From Planctomycetota bacterium (GTDB lineage Bacteria; Planctomycetota; UBA1135; GCA-002686595): 64,000 bases of DNA. Positions 18,058-26,600 of this stretch are shown here, one piece after another (position 1 is the first letter of the stretch; the number at the start of each line of letters is the position of its first letter). The stretch is taken from contig JABABA010000019.1 of assembly GCA_014238415.1 (NCBI GenBank), forward strand, positions 23,601-87,600, in the 5' to 3' direction. A program made the translations under genes and the position numbers. The notes below the pieces were generated by a model. It worked only from the letters and a program-made list of their open reading frames with translations. It had not been told where the DNA came from and did no database searches.

Positions 18058-18132
18058 TGGAGCGGCTGAACGGATTTGAACCGTCGACATCAACCTTGGC
18101 AAGGTTGCGCTCTACCACTGAGCTACAGCCGC
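18058..18132 (-). tRNA. tRNA-Gly (GCC)
   Basis: On the minus strand, 75 bases form a complete cloverleaf. The acceptor stem is GCGGCTG/CAGCCGC, the D-arm GCTCAGTGGTAGAGC, the anticodon stem CAACC/GGTTG with loop TTGCCAA (anticodon GCC), and the T-arm contains GGTTCAAATCC. Discriminator T is followed by encoded CCA (18058-18060). It lies 16 bp downstream of the ThiD-like gene on the same strand and may share its transcript. Confidence 0.97.
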
Positions 18133-18148
18133 CCTCTTGGGCAGAGAA

Positions 18149-18946
18149 CTATAGCGCGGGTGGGGCGGGAGGCAAGTCAACCTCCCCACATCTTTTCACC
18201 AGCTGTCCAGCCACCCAAGCCCCTGCCCCACTTGCGGCATCTGCGAGTGACTGTCCGGAAGCAAGGAGTGCGGCGAGATGGGCCGCGTGACGGCACCCAG
18301 AGCCCCTCAGGGAACCCCTCACCCGAGCCCGGGAAAGCCAGATCGGTTGCTCCCCGGCAACCAGGACCAGATCCAACAGGGGATCCTCCGCCCCATGGCC
18401 ACCCTTGAGAATCACCGCTGCGGCACCCGCGGCTATCAGCTCGCTTCCCGCCTTCAAACGACTGGAAGGATCCTGTACCAGTTCCTCTTCAGCAATCCCA
18501 ACCAACAGAGCAGCCTCCCTCAGGTTGGGGCACAGAATCGGTCCCAACTCCAGGGCTTCCAGCACGGCAGCACGGCCCTCTTGCCCAAGGAACTCATCAC
18601 CCAGGGAAGAACTCAGGACCGGATCAAACACCCAAGGCAAACCCGGAGCGTCGAAGCGCAGTTGAGCCAGAAGGTGCCACATTTCCCGCACGTGCTCCGG
18701 CCCGGGCAACAACCCGCTCTTGAGGCAGGCTGGATTCTCCACGGCCACCGCAGCCAAGGCATCAAAACGCCAAGCTTCCGGGTCCCTGGCACCGAGATCC
18801 ACCAGGCCGCACTCGTCCTGCACTGTGTTGGCAGTCACTGCCCCCACGAACCGCGCCTGCGCCGCTTCCACAGCCTCACGATCCGCATCCAACCCAGGCC
18901 CGTTCTGAGCAACTCCTCCCACACATAGGACAAGGGGCGAAGTCAC
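18149..18946 (-). CDS. ThiD-like hydroxymethylpyrimidine kinase, divergent
   Basis: A 265-residue ribokinase-fold protein resembling ThiD, which phosphorylates hydroxymethylpyrimidine (phosphate) in thiamine synthesis. Visible are TANTVQDE, LKSGLLPGPEHVRE, FDPVLSSSLGD, LCPNLREAALLVG, ILKGGHGAED and the anion-hole/cysteine motif GSGCRHAAHLAALLASG (family GTGC). The N-terminal substrate loop, normally GSDxSGGAGxxAD, reads GGVAQNGPGLDADREA, so the substrate may differ. It starts with GTG 18946 overlapping the upstream DHH gene's stop (GTGA), so the two are coupled. No other thiamine gene is in view. Confidence 0.78.
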   Translation of the reverse strand: MTSPLVLCVGGVAQNGPGLDADREAVEAAQARFVGAVTANTVQDECGLVDLGARDPEAWRFDALAAVAVENPACLKSGLLPGPEHVREMWHLLAQLRFDAPGLPWVFDPVLSSSLGDEFLGQEGRAAVLEALELGPILCPNLREAALLVGIAEEELVQDPSSRLKAGSELIAAGAAAVILKGGHGAEDPLLDLVLVAGEQPIWLSRARVRGSLRGSGCRHAAHLAALLASGQSLADAASGAGAWVAGQLVKRCGEVDLPPAPPAL

Positions 18947-20046
18947 GATGTGAGCGGACGCCCTTCTTCGGGAATGCCGTCTTCCCCTTCGCTGCCCAGC
19001 AGAGCCAACGCATGTGTGCGCAGATGGCGCTCTGTGGCACGCACAGTACTCTCTCCCGCATCGTCCAGATGAATGCGCCCGCCGGCAATGTGCCCGTGGC
19101 CCCCAAAAGAACCGCGACCATCCAGAACCCTCTGCATCAAAGGATAAGCCTTTCCAAAAGAGGGGTCAGTACGCAGGGAAAGCACATACTCATCTCCATG
19201 CCCAGCGCCGACCAAGGCCCATGAACAGCCTTCCATGCGCAGGAACAGGTCGGCCATCTCAGCCACCGACGCGGGATTCTCCACCTGCCCCATCAAGGCC
19301 AACACCAGCGGACCATGCCGCCGGGCACAGCTGAGAGCCCTGGACAGCTCGCTGTAGTAGATCAAGGGCAGGGGCGGATGAGCAATCCGCGCGATCGCCC
19401 CGCGGTCGGCGTTCTTGAAGGTGTTCAAGTAGGCCGCCTCATCCTCCGGCGTGGCATTGCGGGAAAGGTCTGCCGTGTCGTAGCGCACGCCGCAGAACAG
19501 GGCACTGGCGGTGGTTGTGTCCGCCACCAGGCCCGCTTCTTCCAGATAACCCTGGATCATCGAGCTGGTAGCTCCAGCCTTGAGACGCACATCGGAATAG
19601 GCCACCGGAACCTCGGGGCCCGACTCTGTAGAAGGCGTCACATGGTGATCAAACACCGCCACCACCGGCAGATCCTCAGGCACTACCGTATGCCCGAACT
19701 CCGGCTGTGTGTCCACCAGCAGCACACCGGCGAAACGCGAGTGATCGATGCTGTCATAGTCTTCCAGTTCGAGCTCGAGCTCTTCCACCAGAGCGACATT
19801 CTCGGCCCGGTGAATTTCCCCCAGTGTGGCAACCACAGGCTCATAGCCGAGGCCTTCAACAAGCAACTGACGCAGGCCTTCGCATGCTCCGAGTGCATCG
19901 GGGTCGGGACCCCGGTGGGTCAAGACCAAGAAGCGACCGCGAGCCTTCAGTTCAGCCGCTGCGCTGGCTTCGGCCAAGGCGGTCTTTAGCTGCTCCAGAC
20001 GTCCAAGGACGAGGTCGGGAGTGGAGGGGTTGGGTTCGGAGGACAT
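18943..20046 (-). CDS. DHH-family phosphoesterase (NrnA-like)
   Basis: A 367-residue soluble phosphoesterase. The DHH domain shows LVLTHRGPDPDALGACEGLR (family motif with the metal-binding His and Asp residues), LLVDTQPEFG and VAVFDHHVTPS. The C-terminal DHHA1 domain shows SFGGHGHIAGGRI. This layout matches NrnA/Bacillus-type nanoRNases and pAp or cyclic-dinucleotide phosphodiesterases. The set of metal ligands looks complete, but the substrate among these options cannot be chosen from the sequence. It has an ATG start, and its stop overlaps the GTG start of the ThiD-like gene. Confidence 0.88.
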   Translation of the reverse strand: MSSEPNPSTPDLVLGRLEQLKTALAEASAAAELKARGRFLVLTHRGPDPDALGACEGLRQLLVEGLGYEPVVATLGEIHRAENVALVEELELELEDYDSIDHSRFAGVLLVDTQPEFGHTVVPEDLPVVAVFDHHVTPSTESGPEVPVAYSDVRLKAGATSSMIQGYLEEAGLVADTTTASALFCGVRYDTADLSRNATPEDEAAYLNTFKNADRGAIARIAHPPLPLIYYSELSRALSCARRHGPLVLALMGQVENPASVAEMADLFLRMEGCSWALVGAGHGDEYVLSLRTDPSFGKAYPLMQRVLDGRGSFGGHGHIAGGRIHLDDAGESTVRATERHLRTHALALLGSEGEDGIPEEGRPLTS

Positions 20047-20097
20047 GGAGCAGAACGGGCCTGAGCCGCTGCCCCGAGGATACCCGGGCCCCGCCCC

Positions 20098-21024
20098 CTA
20101 GTACCCAGAACCCATCAAGTAGTTGACACAGGCCAGGATCTCCGCCCGTCCATGAACAGAGTTCGCCTCGATCACACGCACCGCAGACTCGGGCAGATAG
20201 CTTGCGACCAGCTTGAAGTCCACCTCGCCCATGCCCGGGGGCAGGCCCTGTTCCTTGACCGTCGCATCGGTCAGGTGCACGCCGCGCAGCTTGCTGGCAA
20301 ATGCATCGAGCCAGGGAGCCTGACCCGGGAGACCTGCCATTTCGCGTGAGTGGAGACTGCCCGTGTCATGCCAGTAGCCAACACCCGAACGATCCAGATC
20401 ATCGAGCACCCATTGCATGGCCTCGAAGTTGAGCAGGTCGTTGAGTGTGAAACCCGGCTCAAGGGCCAGCTTCAGTTCGGGGTAGGCCCGGCGCAGACCA
20501 TGAAGGGAACGGCAGAAGGTCTCGAGTTGCTTTTGTCCAAGGTTCTGTACGCGTCCGACCAGGTCGCGGATCTCTATCTGCACCGCGTCCAGGTCATCGA
20601 GTTGCGCCACTTCAAGGCGTCTGGAAAGTTCCCGAGCTTCCAGGGCAAGGGCCTCGTCTTCCACTGCGCAACCGCGCACGACCACGATCGGCGCGCCAAG
20701 TTGCTGGGCGATGCAGATGTGACGCCTGGTCAGATTGAGCGCCCGATCCCGCAGTTCCTCATCCTGGGATCCAAGGTAGCTTCCGCTGACTGCGTCCTTC
20801 TTCGGATAGAGGGCCCCGACCACCACGGATTCCGCTGTTATGCCGGTCTCCCGATGGGCATCGAGCCATCCACTGAGCTCGGAGGGACTGTCCGAAATGC
20901 CGAGTTCCAGACGACGAAAGCCCATGGCCACCGCTGAAAACGCCTGATCCTCGATGCGCCCCAAGCGCGGACCATAGCAGGCGGTGCTGAGCACCAGATC
21001 GTTAGGAATACCAGGTTGAGTCAC
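20098..21024 (-). CDS. Sugar-phosphate isomerase/epimerase-like TIM barrel
   Basis: A roughly 308-residue protein of the xylose-isomerase-like / AP-endonuclease-2 superfamily. Barrel motifs include LGISDSPSEL, APIVVVRGCAVEDEA, LKLALEPGFTLNDLL (metal-binding Glu), GYWHDTGSLHSREMAGL (metal-binding His and Asp), LRGVHLTDATVKEQGLPPGMGEVDF and AVRVIEAN (last metal-site Glu). Members isomerise or epimerise sugars such as hydroxypyruvate or inosose. The start is uncertain: GTG 21024 (VTQPGIPNDLVLS) is chosen over TTG 21060. It lies 51 bp upstream of the DHH gene on the same strand. Confidence 0.82.
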   Translation of the reverse strand: MTQPGIPNDLVLSTACYGPRLGRIEDQAFSAVAMGFRRLELGISDSPSELSGWLDAHRETGITAESVVVGALYPKKDAVSGSYLGSQDEELRDRALNLTRRHICIAQQLGAPIVVVRGCAVEDEALALEARELSRRLEVAQLDDLDAVQIEIRDLVGRVQNLGQKQLETFCRSLHGLRRAYPELKLALEPGFTLNDLLNFEAMQWVLDDLDRSGVGYWHDTGSLHSREMAGLPGQAPWLDAFASKLRGVHLTDATVKEQGLPPGMGEVDFKLVASYLPESAVRVIEANSVHGRAEILACVNYLMGSGY

Positions 21025-21317
21025 GATACATACAGGGGGAGAGTTGCGCCCTCCCCGCAAAAAGACGGGGCCAGCACAGGAAAGGTACCTCCCTGGTCAA
21101 CAAGGGGGCCCTGGTACCTAGGGACGCACTAAACGCCGCAGAAGTTCGCACCATTGTGGGGCAATGATGATTCAGGCTGGGAGCCCTGAGGTGCAGTCTG
21201 AGCCCATGCGAAGAGGCCCGGGGACATCGATCTGGACCGCTGAAGCACAGGCCCGGGTCTCCATTCAGGGCCTGTGCTGCCGTTCGACCACGGGAGCCCT
21301 CGGCCGATTCAAGGTTC
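21025..21317. other. 293-bp intergenic region between purB and the isomerase-like gene
   Basis: No credible coding sequence. It holds the strong hairpin described separately, an AGGTACC/GGTACCT inverted pair near 21085-21121, and presumably the promoter of the downstream minus-strand genes. No consensus promoter was identified. Confidence 0.5.
21244..21278 (-). terminator. Perfect 11-bp hairpin downstream of purB
   Basis: Arms AGCACAGGCCC (21244-21254) and GGGCCTGTGCT (21268-21278) pair perfectly around a 13-base loop, 40 bp after the purB stop on the minus strand. There is no U-tract, so factor-dependent termination or mRNA 3'-end protection is as likely as intrinsic termination. Confidence 0.5.
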
Positions 21318-22751
21318 CTAGACCCGCACTTCCGCCCGGACCGTTGGCACCTCTGCCCAATGCTCAAGCAGGGGCTCAACCTCTTCGGCGATGAACTCAG
21401 CCACCTGCTCCGAGGCCCGTCCAACAAAGCGCGACCCGTCGAGCAACTCGTCCAATCGACCTGCGACCGCAGCAAAGGCAGGGTCATGGCTGATGCGATC
21501 GCGCAGATCGGATTCCCCACCCGCCTTGATTTCGGCGGCGGCGGCGTGTGAGTGGGTACGGATGCGTTCGTGCAGGTCCTGACGATCACCGCCAGCGCGC
21601 ACGGCCTCCATCATCAGGGACTCGGTGGCCAAGAACGGGAGCTCGGCATCGAGATTGCGTTTGATGACAGCCGGGTAGACCACCAATCCGGAGGACACAT
21701 CGAGATACAGGTTCAAGACCGCATCCGTGGCAAGAAAAGCCTCGGCCAGGGCCAGACGTCGATTCGCAGAATCATCCAGGGTGCGTTCCAGCCACTGGTT
21801 CGCAGCGGTGTGTGCCATGTTGCCCAGACTCTCGATCACGATGCGCGAGAGAGCACAAATGCGCTCCGAACGCATGGGGTTACGCTTCCAGGGCATGGCG
21901 GAAGATCCGACTTGTTTGCTACCGAAAGGCTCTTCGATCTCGCGCCGGTTGGCCAGCAATCGGATGTCCGTGGCGAACTTGTGGGCCGATTGAGCAATGG
22001 AAGAAAGTACCTGGGACACGCGGAAGTCGAGCTTGCGCGGATAAGTTTGACCGGTCACGCCAAAAGTACTCTCAAAGCCCATGCGCTCGGTAACCATGCG
22101 ATCAAGCTGACGCACCTTCTCGTGGTCCCCATCGAACAGGTCCAAGAACGAAGCCTGGGTCCCGGTTGTGCCCTTTACGCCGCGGAAACGAATCGCCTTC
22201 TCGGCGTGCTCCAGATCGGCCAGATCCTGCAAGAGATCCTGCAACCAGAGACAGGCGCGCTTGCCCACTGTCGTAGCCTGGGCCGGCTGAAAGTGGGTGA
22301 AGCCCAGAGTCGGCAACGCCTTGTGCTCAATAGCAAAGGTCTTGAGGTTCTCTACAACCCCCAGCAGCTGGCCCCGGATCAAGCGCAGGCCATCGCGCAT
22401 GACGATCAAGTCCGTGTTGTCTCCCACGAAGCAGGAGGTAGCGCCCAGGTGCAGAATCGGGCGCGCCTTGGGGCAAACATCTCCCCAGGCATGCACATGG
22501 GCCATCACATCGTGACGGAGTTCCTGCTCGTATCTGGCGGCAAGCTCGAGGTCCAGGGGCTCGAAGTTGTCACGCATCTCCGCCAACTGCTCGTCGCTGA
22601 TGGGCAGACCGAGTTCCTGCTCAGACTCCGCCAGGGCAATCCATAACTTGCGCCAGGTGAGAAATTTCTTTTCGTCCGAAAAAACCTGGCGCATGGCTGC
22701 GCTGGCGTAGCGAGTCGACAGAGGGCTCGTGTAGGACTGGGGATTGCTCAT
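21318..22751 (-). CDS. purB: Adenylosuccinate lyase
   Basis: A 477-residue fumarase-superfamily enzyme that removes fumarate from SAICAR and adenylosuccinate in purine synthesis. Visible are the N-terminal RYASAAMRQVFSDEKKF, HDVMAHVHAWG, LHLGATSCFVGDNTD, the TLGFTHFQPAQATTVGKRA block with the catalytic His, and the superfamily signature GSSAMPWKRNPMRSE on the flexible loop with the catalytic Ser. The length and the SYTSPLSTRY start resemble the longer, eukaryote-like type of the enzyme. Start ATG 22751. The next upstream gene is 197 bp away, so it is probably transcribed alone. Confidence 0.97.
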   Translation of the reverse strand: MSNPQSYTSPLSTRYASAAMRQVFSDEKKFLTWRKLWIALAESEQELGLPISDEQLAEMRDNFEPLDLELAARYEQELRHDVMAHVHAWGDVCPKARPILHLGATSCFVGDNTDLIVMRDGLRLIRGQLLGVVENLKTFAIEHKALPTLGFTHFQPAQATTVGKRACLWLQDLLQDLADLEHAEKAIRFRGVKGTTGTQASFLDLFDGDHEKVRQLDRMVTERMGFESTFGVTGQTYPRKLDFRVSQVLSSIAQSAHKFATDIRLLANRREIEEPFGSKQVGSSAMPWKRNPMRSERICALSRIVIESLGNMAHTAANQWLERTLDDSANRRLALAEAFLATDAVLNLYLDVSSGLVVYPAVIKRNLDAELPFLATESLMMEAVRAGGDRQDLHERIRTHSHAAAAEIKAGGESDLRDRISHDPAFAAVAGRLDELLDGSRFVGRASEQVAEFIAEEVEPLLEHWAEVPTVRAEVRV

Positions 22752-22948
22752 GGCTCAACCCTCATTCTAGCCACAATCCAGGGCCTTGCCCCCAGAAGAC
22801 CTGCTTGACCATGCACAGCCACCACAAAACCCACGACCACGTCCGGAACAAGGCCTATCCAATGATCCCAACCGAGTGGAGAGCGCGCTGATCTCAAGCA
22901 GATCTGAATGCGAAACCCACACTCACCCGCGAGGCCAGCGGACACATA

Positions 22949-23527
22949 TCAAGCCGCTCCAGCTTCAAGCCCCACATCCAGCAGAGTCGCCGCCATACCC
23001 GCGGCCCAACTCAAGACAAACCACAGCAAGAGTGTCCGCCGCACGCGACCGGCCTGCTCAACCCGACTCAGAGCTGTCGTGCTCCCCAGTCCTCTAATCA
23101 CCGCCAATGTCGCCACCACCCCCACCAGATCGGTCAAGAGATCGAGGCCCGAAGCCGAACGGTCCGGAACCCACGACTGGTGCCACTCATCCAACACTCC
23201 ATAGGCCATGACCAGGGCAAGAACCCCCAGGACATGAGTCCTGTCCAGCAGAACCCAACCATCCCTACGCGGCAGGCAGGCCACGCACAACAGAGTCAGA
23301 ATCCCATACAGAAAAGCGTGGCCTGTGTTGAAGGTCCAGGCTTGCAGGAACGATTCGTCCTCCAGAACACGGATCCCCGGCTGGGCTGAAAGACCCCAGA
23401 GCCCCCCTGCCCAGAGAAGGACCAGGGTCATGCAGATCCCCCGGGGAAGATCTATCAAGCGCGCACCGATGCCTTCCAGAAGAACAAGCGGCTGGTGCGC
23501 AAGAGGACTGGGGCCGGGTTTGCTCAT
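22949..23527 (-). CDS. VanZ-like membrane protein
   Basis: A 192-residue protein with four to five membrane helices. The VanZ-family signature is present as DEWHQSWVPDRSASGLDLLTDLVGV (family pattern: acidic-x-x-His-Gln, an Arg, and a later Asp). NTGHAFLYGILTLL matches the earlier conserved histidine region. VanZ itself gives low-level teicoplanin resistance; most relatives have unknown roles. It starts at ATG 23527 overlapping the stop of the anti-sigma-like gene (ATGA) and is the last gene of the run beginning at the MinD-like ATPase. Confidence 0.85.
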   Translation of the reverse strand: MSKPGPSPLAHQPLVLLEGIGARLIDLPRGICMTLVLLWAGGLWGLSAQPGIRVLEDESFLQAWTFNTGHAFLYGILTLLCVACLPRRDGWVLLDRTHVLGVLALVMAYGVLDEWHQSWVPDRSASGLDLLTDLVGVVATLAVIRGLGSTTALSRVEQAGRVRRTLLLWFVLSWAAGMAATLLDVGLEAGAA

Positions 23528-24015
23528 GGATTCTTGGAATCACCCGGAGCGGTCCCCAAGCGCGCACTCACCCGCAAGCCCTTGCCCTTGGTACCCCAGC
23601 CAGCAGAAACGGAGTCCGCAAACTCTCTCAAGAGCAGGAGACCTCGGCCACGGGGGTCTTCCAGGTCCGGCATGCCCGTGTCCTCGCCCAGCAGCTTGGT
23701 CAAGGCGTCCGGAGAGAGATCGCTCTCGTCTTCCACATGCACCTCCCAGCAGCCTTCCCCATATACGGTCATGTCCAGATGCACGCGCACATTCCCCGGC
23801 AGTTGGGATTCATCCAGAGCCGCTTCTCCCCCACCGTGATCCACAGCATTGTCGAGCAACTCACCCACCACGAACACCAGACGGTCAAGGCTCTCTCCTG
23901 CGAGACCCCTGGTGGCGGCGTACTCGTGGGCCACCCGCCGAGCCATACGCCCGGCCGCATGTGTCGCGGGCAGGTCCAGTTGCAGACCCTCGGATTCGGG
24001 AAGCTGACTGCTCAA
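23524..24015 (-). CDS. RsbW-like ATP-binding regulator (HATPase_c)
   Basis: A 163-residue stand-alone GHKL ATPase domain like the anti-sigma factor kinases RsbW and SpoIIAB. The N-box is VFVVGELLDNAVDHGGG, and the G-box region is DLEDPRGRGLLLLREFADSV with a preceding VHVEDESD. No anti-anti-sigma (STAS) or sigma-factor gene is adjacent, so the partner must be elsewhere. The start is TTG 24015, overlapping the nadC stop as TTGA. The next gene overlaps its own stop by ATGA, so the three genes are translationally linked. Confidence 0.85.
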   Translation of the reverse strand: MSSQLPESEGLQLDLPATHAAGRMARRVAHEYAATRGLAGESLDRLVFVVGELLDNAVDHGGGEAALDESQLPGNVRVHLDMTVYGEGCWEVHVEDESDLSPDALTKLLGEDTGMPDLEDPRGRGLLLLREFADSVSAGWGTKGKGLRVSARLGTAPGDSKNP

Positions 24016-24935
24016 CCGAGAGGCTCCAAGAGAAGGGACAAATCGAGGGCCGGAGCGGAATGGGTCAAGGCTCCCACGGAGAGCCGATCCACACCGCTGG
24101 CAGCAAAAGCAGCAGCGGATTGAAGGGTGATGCCCCCAGAGGATTCGAGTTCCACCAGCCTGCCGGACTCTTGCGCAAAGACGCGCAGGCGAGGGCAGAT
24201 CTCCCCCAGATCCCCGGGGCTGAAGTTATCGAGCAGGACCACATCGGCTCCACCTTGGATAGCGTCTCGGGCCTGCTCTTCAGTTTCCGCTTCGCAGCAG
24301 ATGCGGGTCTTGGGTCCCACGGATGCACGCAACGCGCAGAGAGCATCGGACAGGGGCTTGCCCGCCAGAGCTACGTGATTCTCCTTGATCATCGCCTCAT
24401 CGAAGAGACCAAAGCGATGGTTCTCGCCCCCACCACAGCGCACGGCGTATCTTTCGAGCAGCCGCAATCCCGGAGTGGTCTTGCGCGTATCCAAGATCCG
24501 CGCACCAGGAGTCTCCTGAACCGCCCGCACAAAACTGCGAGTCAGGGTCGCCGTACCGCTCATGCGCTGCAGAAAGTTCAAGGCTGTACGCTCGGCTTCC
24601 AACAGTGCCCGCACGGAGCCCTGCAGGCGTGCGACCTGCTCACCTTTGCAAAGAGCTTCTCCATCGTTCTTTTTCCAACGAATGGTCATCTCTGGGTCCC
24701 GCAAGTGAAAGGCACAGGTGAACACATCCTGACCGGCCAGGATCCCGTCTTGCTTGGCGATCAAGCGCCCCACCCCCTGGGCCGCGGCGCCAACCAACCC
24801 CTGACTGGTCAGGTCACCACTACCCAGGTCCTCTTCCAGTGCCCCGGTTACAAGTTCAGCCACCAGTGCAGGGGACAGGGCTTCAGGGGGGCCGCACCGG
24901 GGAGAGGGCAGCAGGGAGGGAGGCGGATTCGACAT
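24012..24935 (-). CDS. nadC: Nicotinate-nucleotide pyrophosphorylase (carboxylating)
   Basis: A 307-residue quinolinate phosphoribosyltransferase making nicotinate mononucleotide in NAD synthesis. Signature regions are DLGSGDLTSQGL near the N-terminus, ERTALNFLQRMSGTATLT, the phosphoribosyl-site block LDTRKTTPGLRLLERYAV, GGGENHRFGLFDEAMIKENH, CEAETEEQARDAIQGGADVVLLDN and SSGGITLQSAAAFAASGVD. The frame is open to 25454, but the family start fits ATG 24935. The 5' end overlaps the helix-hairpin-helix gene by 53 bp in another frame, and the 3' end overlaps the RsbW-like gene by 4 bp. Confidence 0.95.
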   Translation of the reverse strand: MSNPPPSLLPSPRCGPPEALSPALVAELVTGALEEDLGSGDLTSQGLVGAAAQGVGRLIAKQDGILAGQDVFTCAFHLRDPEMTIRWKKNDGEALCKGEQVARLQGSVRALLEAERTALNFLQRMSGTATLTRSFVRAVQETPGARILDTRKTTPGLRLLERYAVRCGGGENHRFGLFDEAMIKENHVALAGKPLSDALCALRASVGPKTRICCEAETEEQARDAIQGGADVVLLDNFSPGDLGEICPRLRVFAQESGRLVELESSGGITLQSAAAFAASGVDRLSVGALTHSAPALDLSLLLEPLG

Positions 24936-25389
24936 GGGATCGGGCCCTCGGATCTTGTGAACCAGAGAAGCCGGGCTCGCGCCAGTGTAAGAGGCGCGGG
25001 AGCCGGGCATAAGCCGTGATAAGGGCCCCGGCAGAGACCGGCCCGATGCCCGGCAGGGCCACGAGCTGCTCCAGGGCACGGGGTGAGGTGGGATCCAGGC
25101 CCTCCCAGAGAGCATCGGCCACCCGTTCCGCCCTCCAAGCCCCCAGGTGCTCGATACGCCGCAGACTTGCCGCCCCCGGTGGACCCAGGACAAGGGAATC
25201 CGCCGTGGAACACCCGGGAAGGGGCCGGGGCTCTGGCGGCTCGGGAACCCGGACCCACCCTGGCCAGAGCGAAGTGGCGCCACACCAACCCAAGATGAAG
25301 AGGGCGTAGGCCAAGAGGTCGGGGGGACGTGGACGGAGCGTGGGCGGCACAACATTGAGACGAACGGGACCGGCCCAGGTTTCAGGCAA
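24883..25389 (-). CDS. Helix-hairpin-helix protein with N-terminal hydrophobic segment
   Basis: A 168-residue protein. Residues ~23-42 form a likely membrane segment (PPDLLAYALFILGWCGATSLW). Residues ~107-130 carry a helix-hairpin-helix motif (QLVALPGIGPVSAGALITAY) as in ComEA-like DNA-binding proteins. The middle is proline-rich. It starts with TTG 25389 (other in-frame starts are possible), and its stop at 24883 lies 53 bp inside nadC. The motif is convincing, but the gene boundaries are not, because the opposite frame is also open here. A membrane-tethered DNA-binding or DNA-uptake role is inference. Confidence 0.6.
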   Translation of the reverse strand: MPETWAGPVRLNVVPPTLRPRPPDLLAYALFILGWCGATSLWPGWVRVPEPPEPRPLPGCSTADSLVLGPPGAASLRRIEHLGAWRAERVADALWEGLDPTSPRALEQLVALPGIGPVSAGALITAYARLPRLLHWREPGFSGSQDPRARSHVESASLPAALSPVRPP

Positions 25390-25460
25390 TCAGGGGCACG
25401 GGCTGCGATGGAGCATGGAAACGAATGGTCAGCCCCCCTGAGCCGCCGGTTCAAAAAATC

Positions 25461-26393
25461 TCAGGCCCCCTGAGTCTCCGCAGTAGTCCGGGAACCGCGC
25501 CCCAGCCGATGACGCAGGACTCGCCCAACCCCGTGGGGATGCACCTGGTCCAGCTCAGTCTCCAAGCGGCGAGCCAGGTCTGCAAGCGCCCGCCCCAAGG
25601 GCTGATCGGGTTCTTCCAGTACGACCGGCCGACGACGCTGGGTGCAACGGTGGGCGCTGCGATCTTCGGGCAGCACCGACAACAGCTTGATTTCCAGGCC
25701 GAGGAACTTCTCAGCCACCGCCTGCATTCGCTCCGCCACAGCATGGCCCTCTCTGGCATCGATCACGCGGTTGACCACCAGCCGCGGAATCAAGCCTGGC
25801 CGCGATGCGCAGAGTACCTTGATCAAGGCGTAGGCATCGGTCATGGCGGTCACATCCGGCGTGGTCACCACCAGCACAAGATCCACAGACGCAGCCAGTT
25901 CCAGAGTCTGTATGCCGAGGCCCGCCGCCCCATCGATCAGGATCGAGTGATAGCGTTCTTCCAGGGAGTACAGACCGGAAGCCAGGCGTTGCATCTGTTC
26001 CTGGCCCAGGCTCGCTACCCCAAGACAGCCGGAGCCCCCCGCCAACAGGTCCAACTGACCACGCACGGACACTACTGCATCCAGAGCGCTGCACTTGCCG
26101 CTGACCACATCTGCCAAGGTGCGCTTGGGCTGCAAATCACAGAACAAGTGCGCGTTGCCCAACCCCAAGTCCGCATCCACCAGCAGGGCGCGACCGTGAT
26201 GCTCGAAGCTGGAAGCGAGGGATGCAGTCAGAGTGGACTTGCCCGTACCCCCCTTGCCGCTGACTATGCACAAAGAGCGCGCACGTACGGCAGCCAGAGG
26301 ATCACAAGGAGGCAGCTCGGGAGATTCCAAGACCGGAGGAGCAGCCTTCCTGCCGGGGAAGCTCAAGAGCCGCCGAGCATTGTCCCAGTTCAT
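25461..26393 (-). CDS. MinD/FlhG-like P-loop ATPase
   Basis: A 310-residue deviant-Walker ATPase of the MinD/ParA superfamily, nearest in look to FlhG/FleN (MinD2). Walker A is IVSGKGGTGKSTLTASLA (near residues 42-59, with the signature Lys of SGKGG). VDADLGLGNAHLF is the A' motif, ILIDGAAGLG is Walker B, and VVTTPDVTAMTDAYALIKVL is the FleN-like switch region. The basic C-terminus (RHRLGRGSRTT) is not a clear MinD amphipathic helix. No flagellar gene is in view. Start ATG 26393 is chosen over an upstream extension. It lies 71 bp before the helix-hairpin-helix gene. Confidence 0.87.
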   Translation of the reverse strand: MNWDNARRLLSFPGRKAAPPVLESPELPPCDPLAAVRARSLCIVSGKGGTGKSTLTASLASSFEHHGRALLVDADLGLGNAHLFCDLQPKRTLADVVSGKCSALDAVVSVRGQLDLLAGGSGCLGVASLGQEQMQRLASGLYSLEERYHSILIDGAAGLGIQTLELAASVDLVLVVTTPDVTAMTDAYALIKVLCASRPGLIPRLVVNRVIDAREGHAVAERMQAVAEKFLGLEIKLLSVLPEDRSAHRCTQRRRPVVLEEPDQPLGRALADLARRLETELDQVHPHGVGRVLRHRLGRGSRTTAETQGA

Positions 26394-26600
26394 GCTTCGG
26401 CCCCCACACAGTTTGGATAAGACAGTCCGAGACCAACCAACGGACTGCTCCTTGCGGGACTCACCCCGCACGGGGGCCGAGGAGCACAAGAGTCTACGGG
26501 ACTCGCTGAAGAGCCTTCTCTTCTTCCTGTCGGGGCCTGATCTTCAAACCTTGCCATGACAGCCTCTGGGCTATGGTCGGATTCAATCCCTTGTGCGATG

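Noticed and set aside
23325..25019. 564-codon plus-strand frame opposite the VanZ-like, RsbW-like and nadC genes
   Set aside because: Pro/Arg/Ser-rich shadow of three well-supported minus-strand genes.
24936..25454. N-terminal extension of NadC
   Set aside because: The extended sequence is Pro/Ser/Trp-rich with no domain, and the standard NadC start is at 24935.
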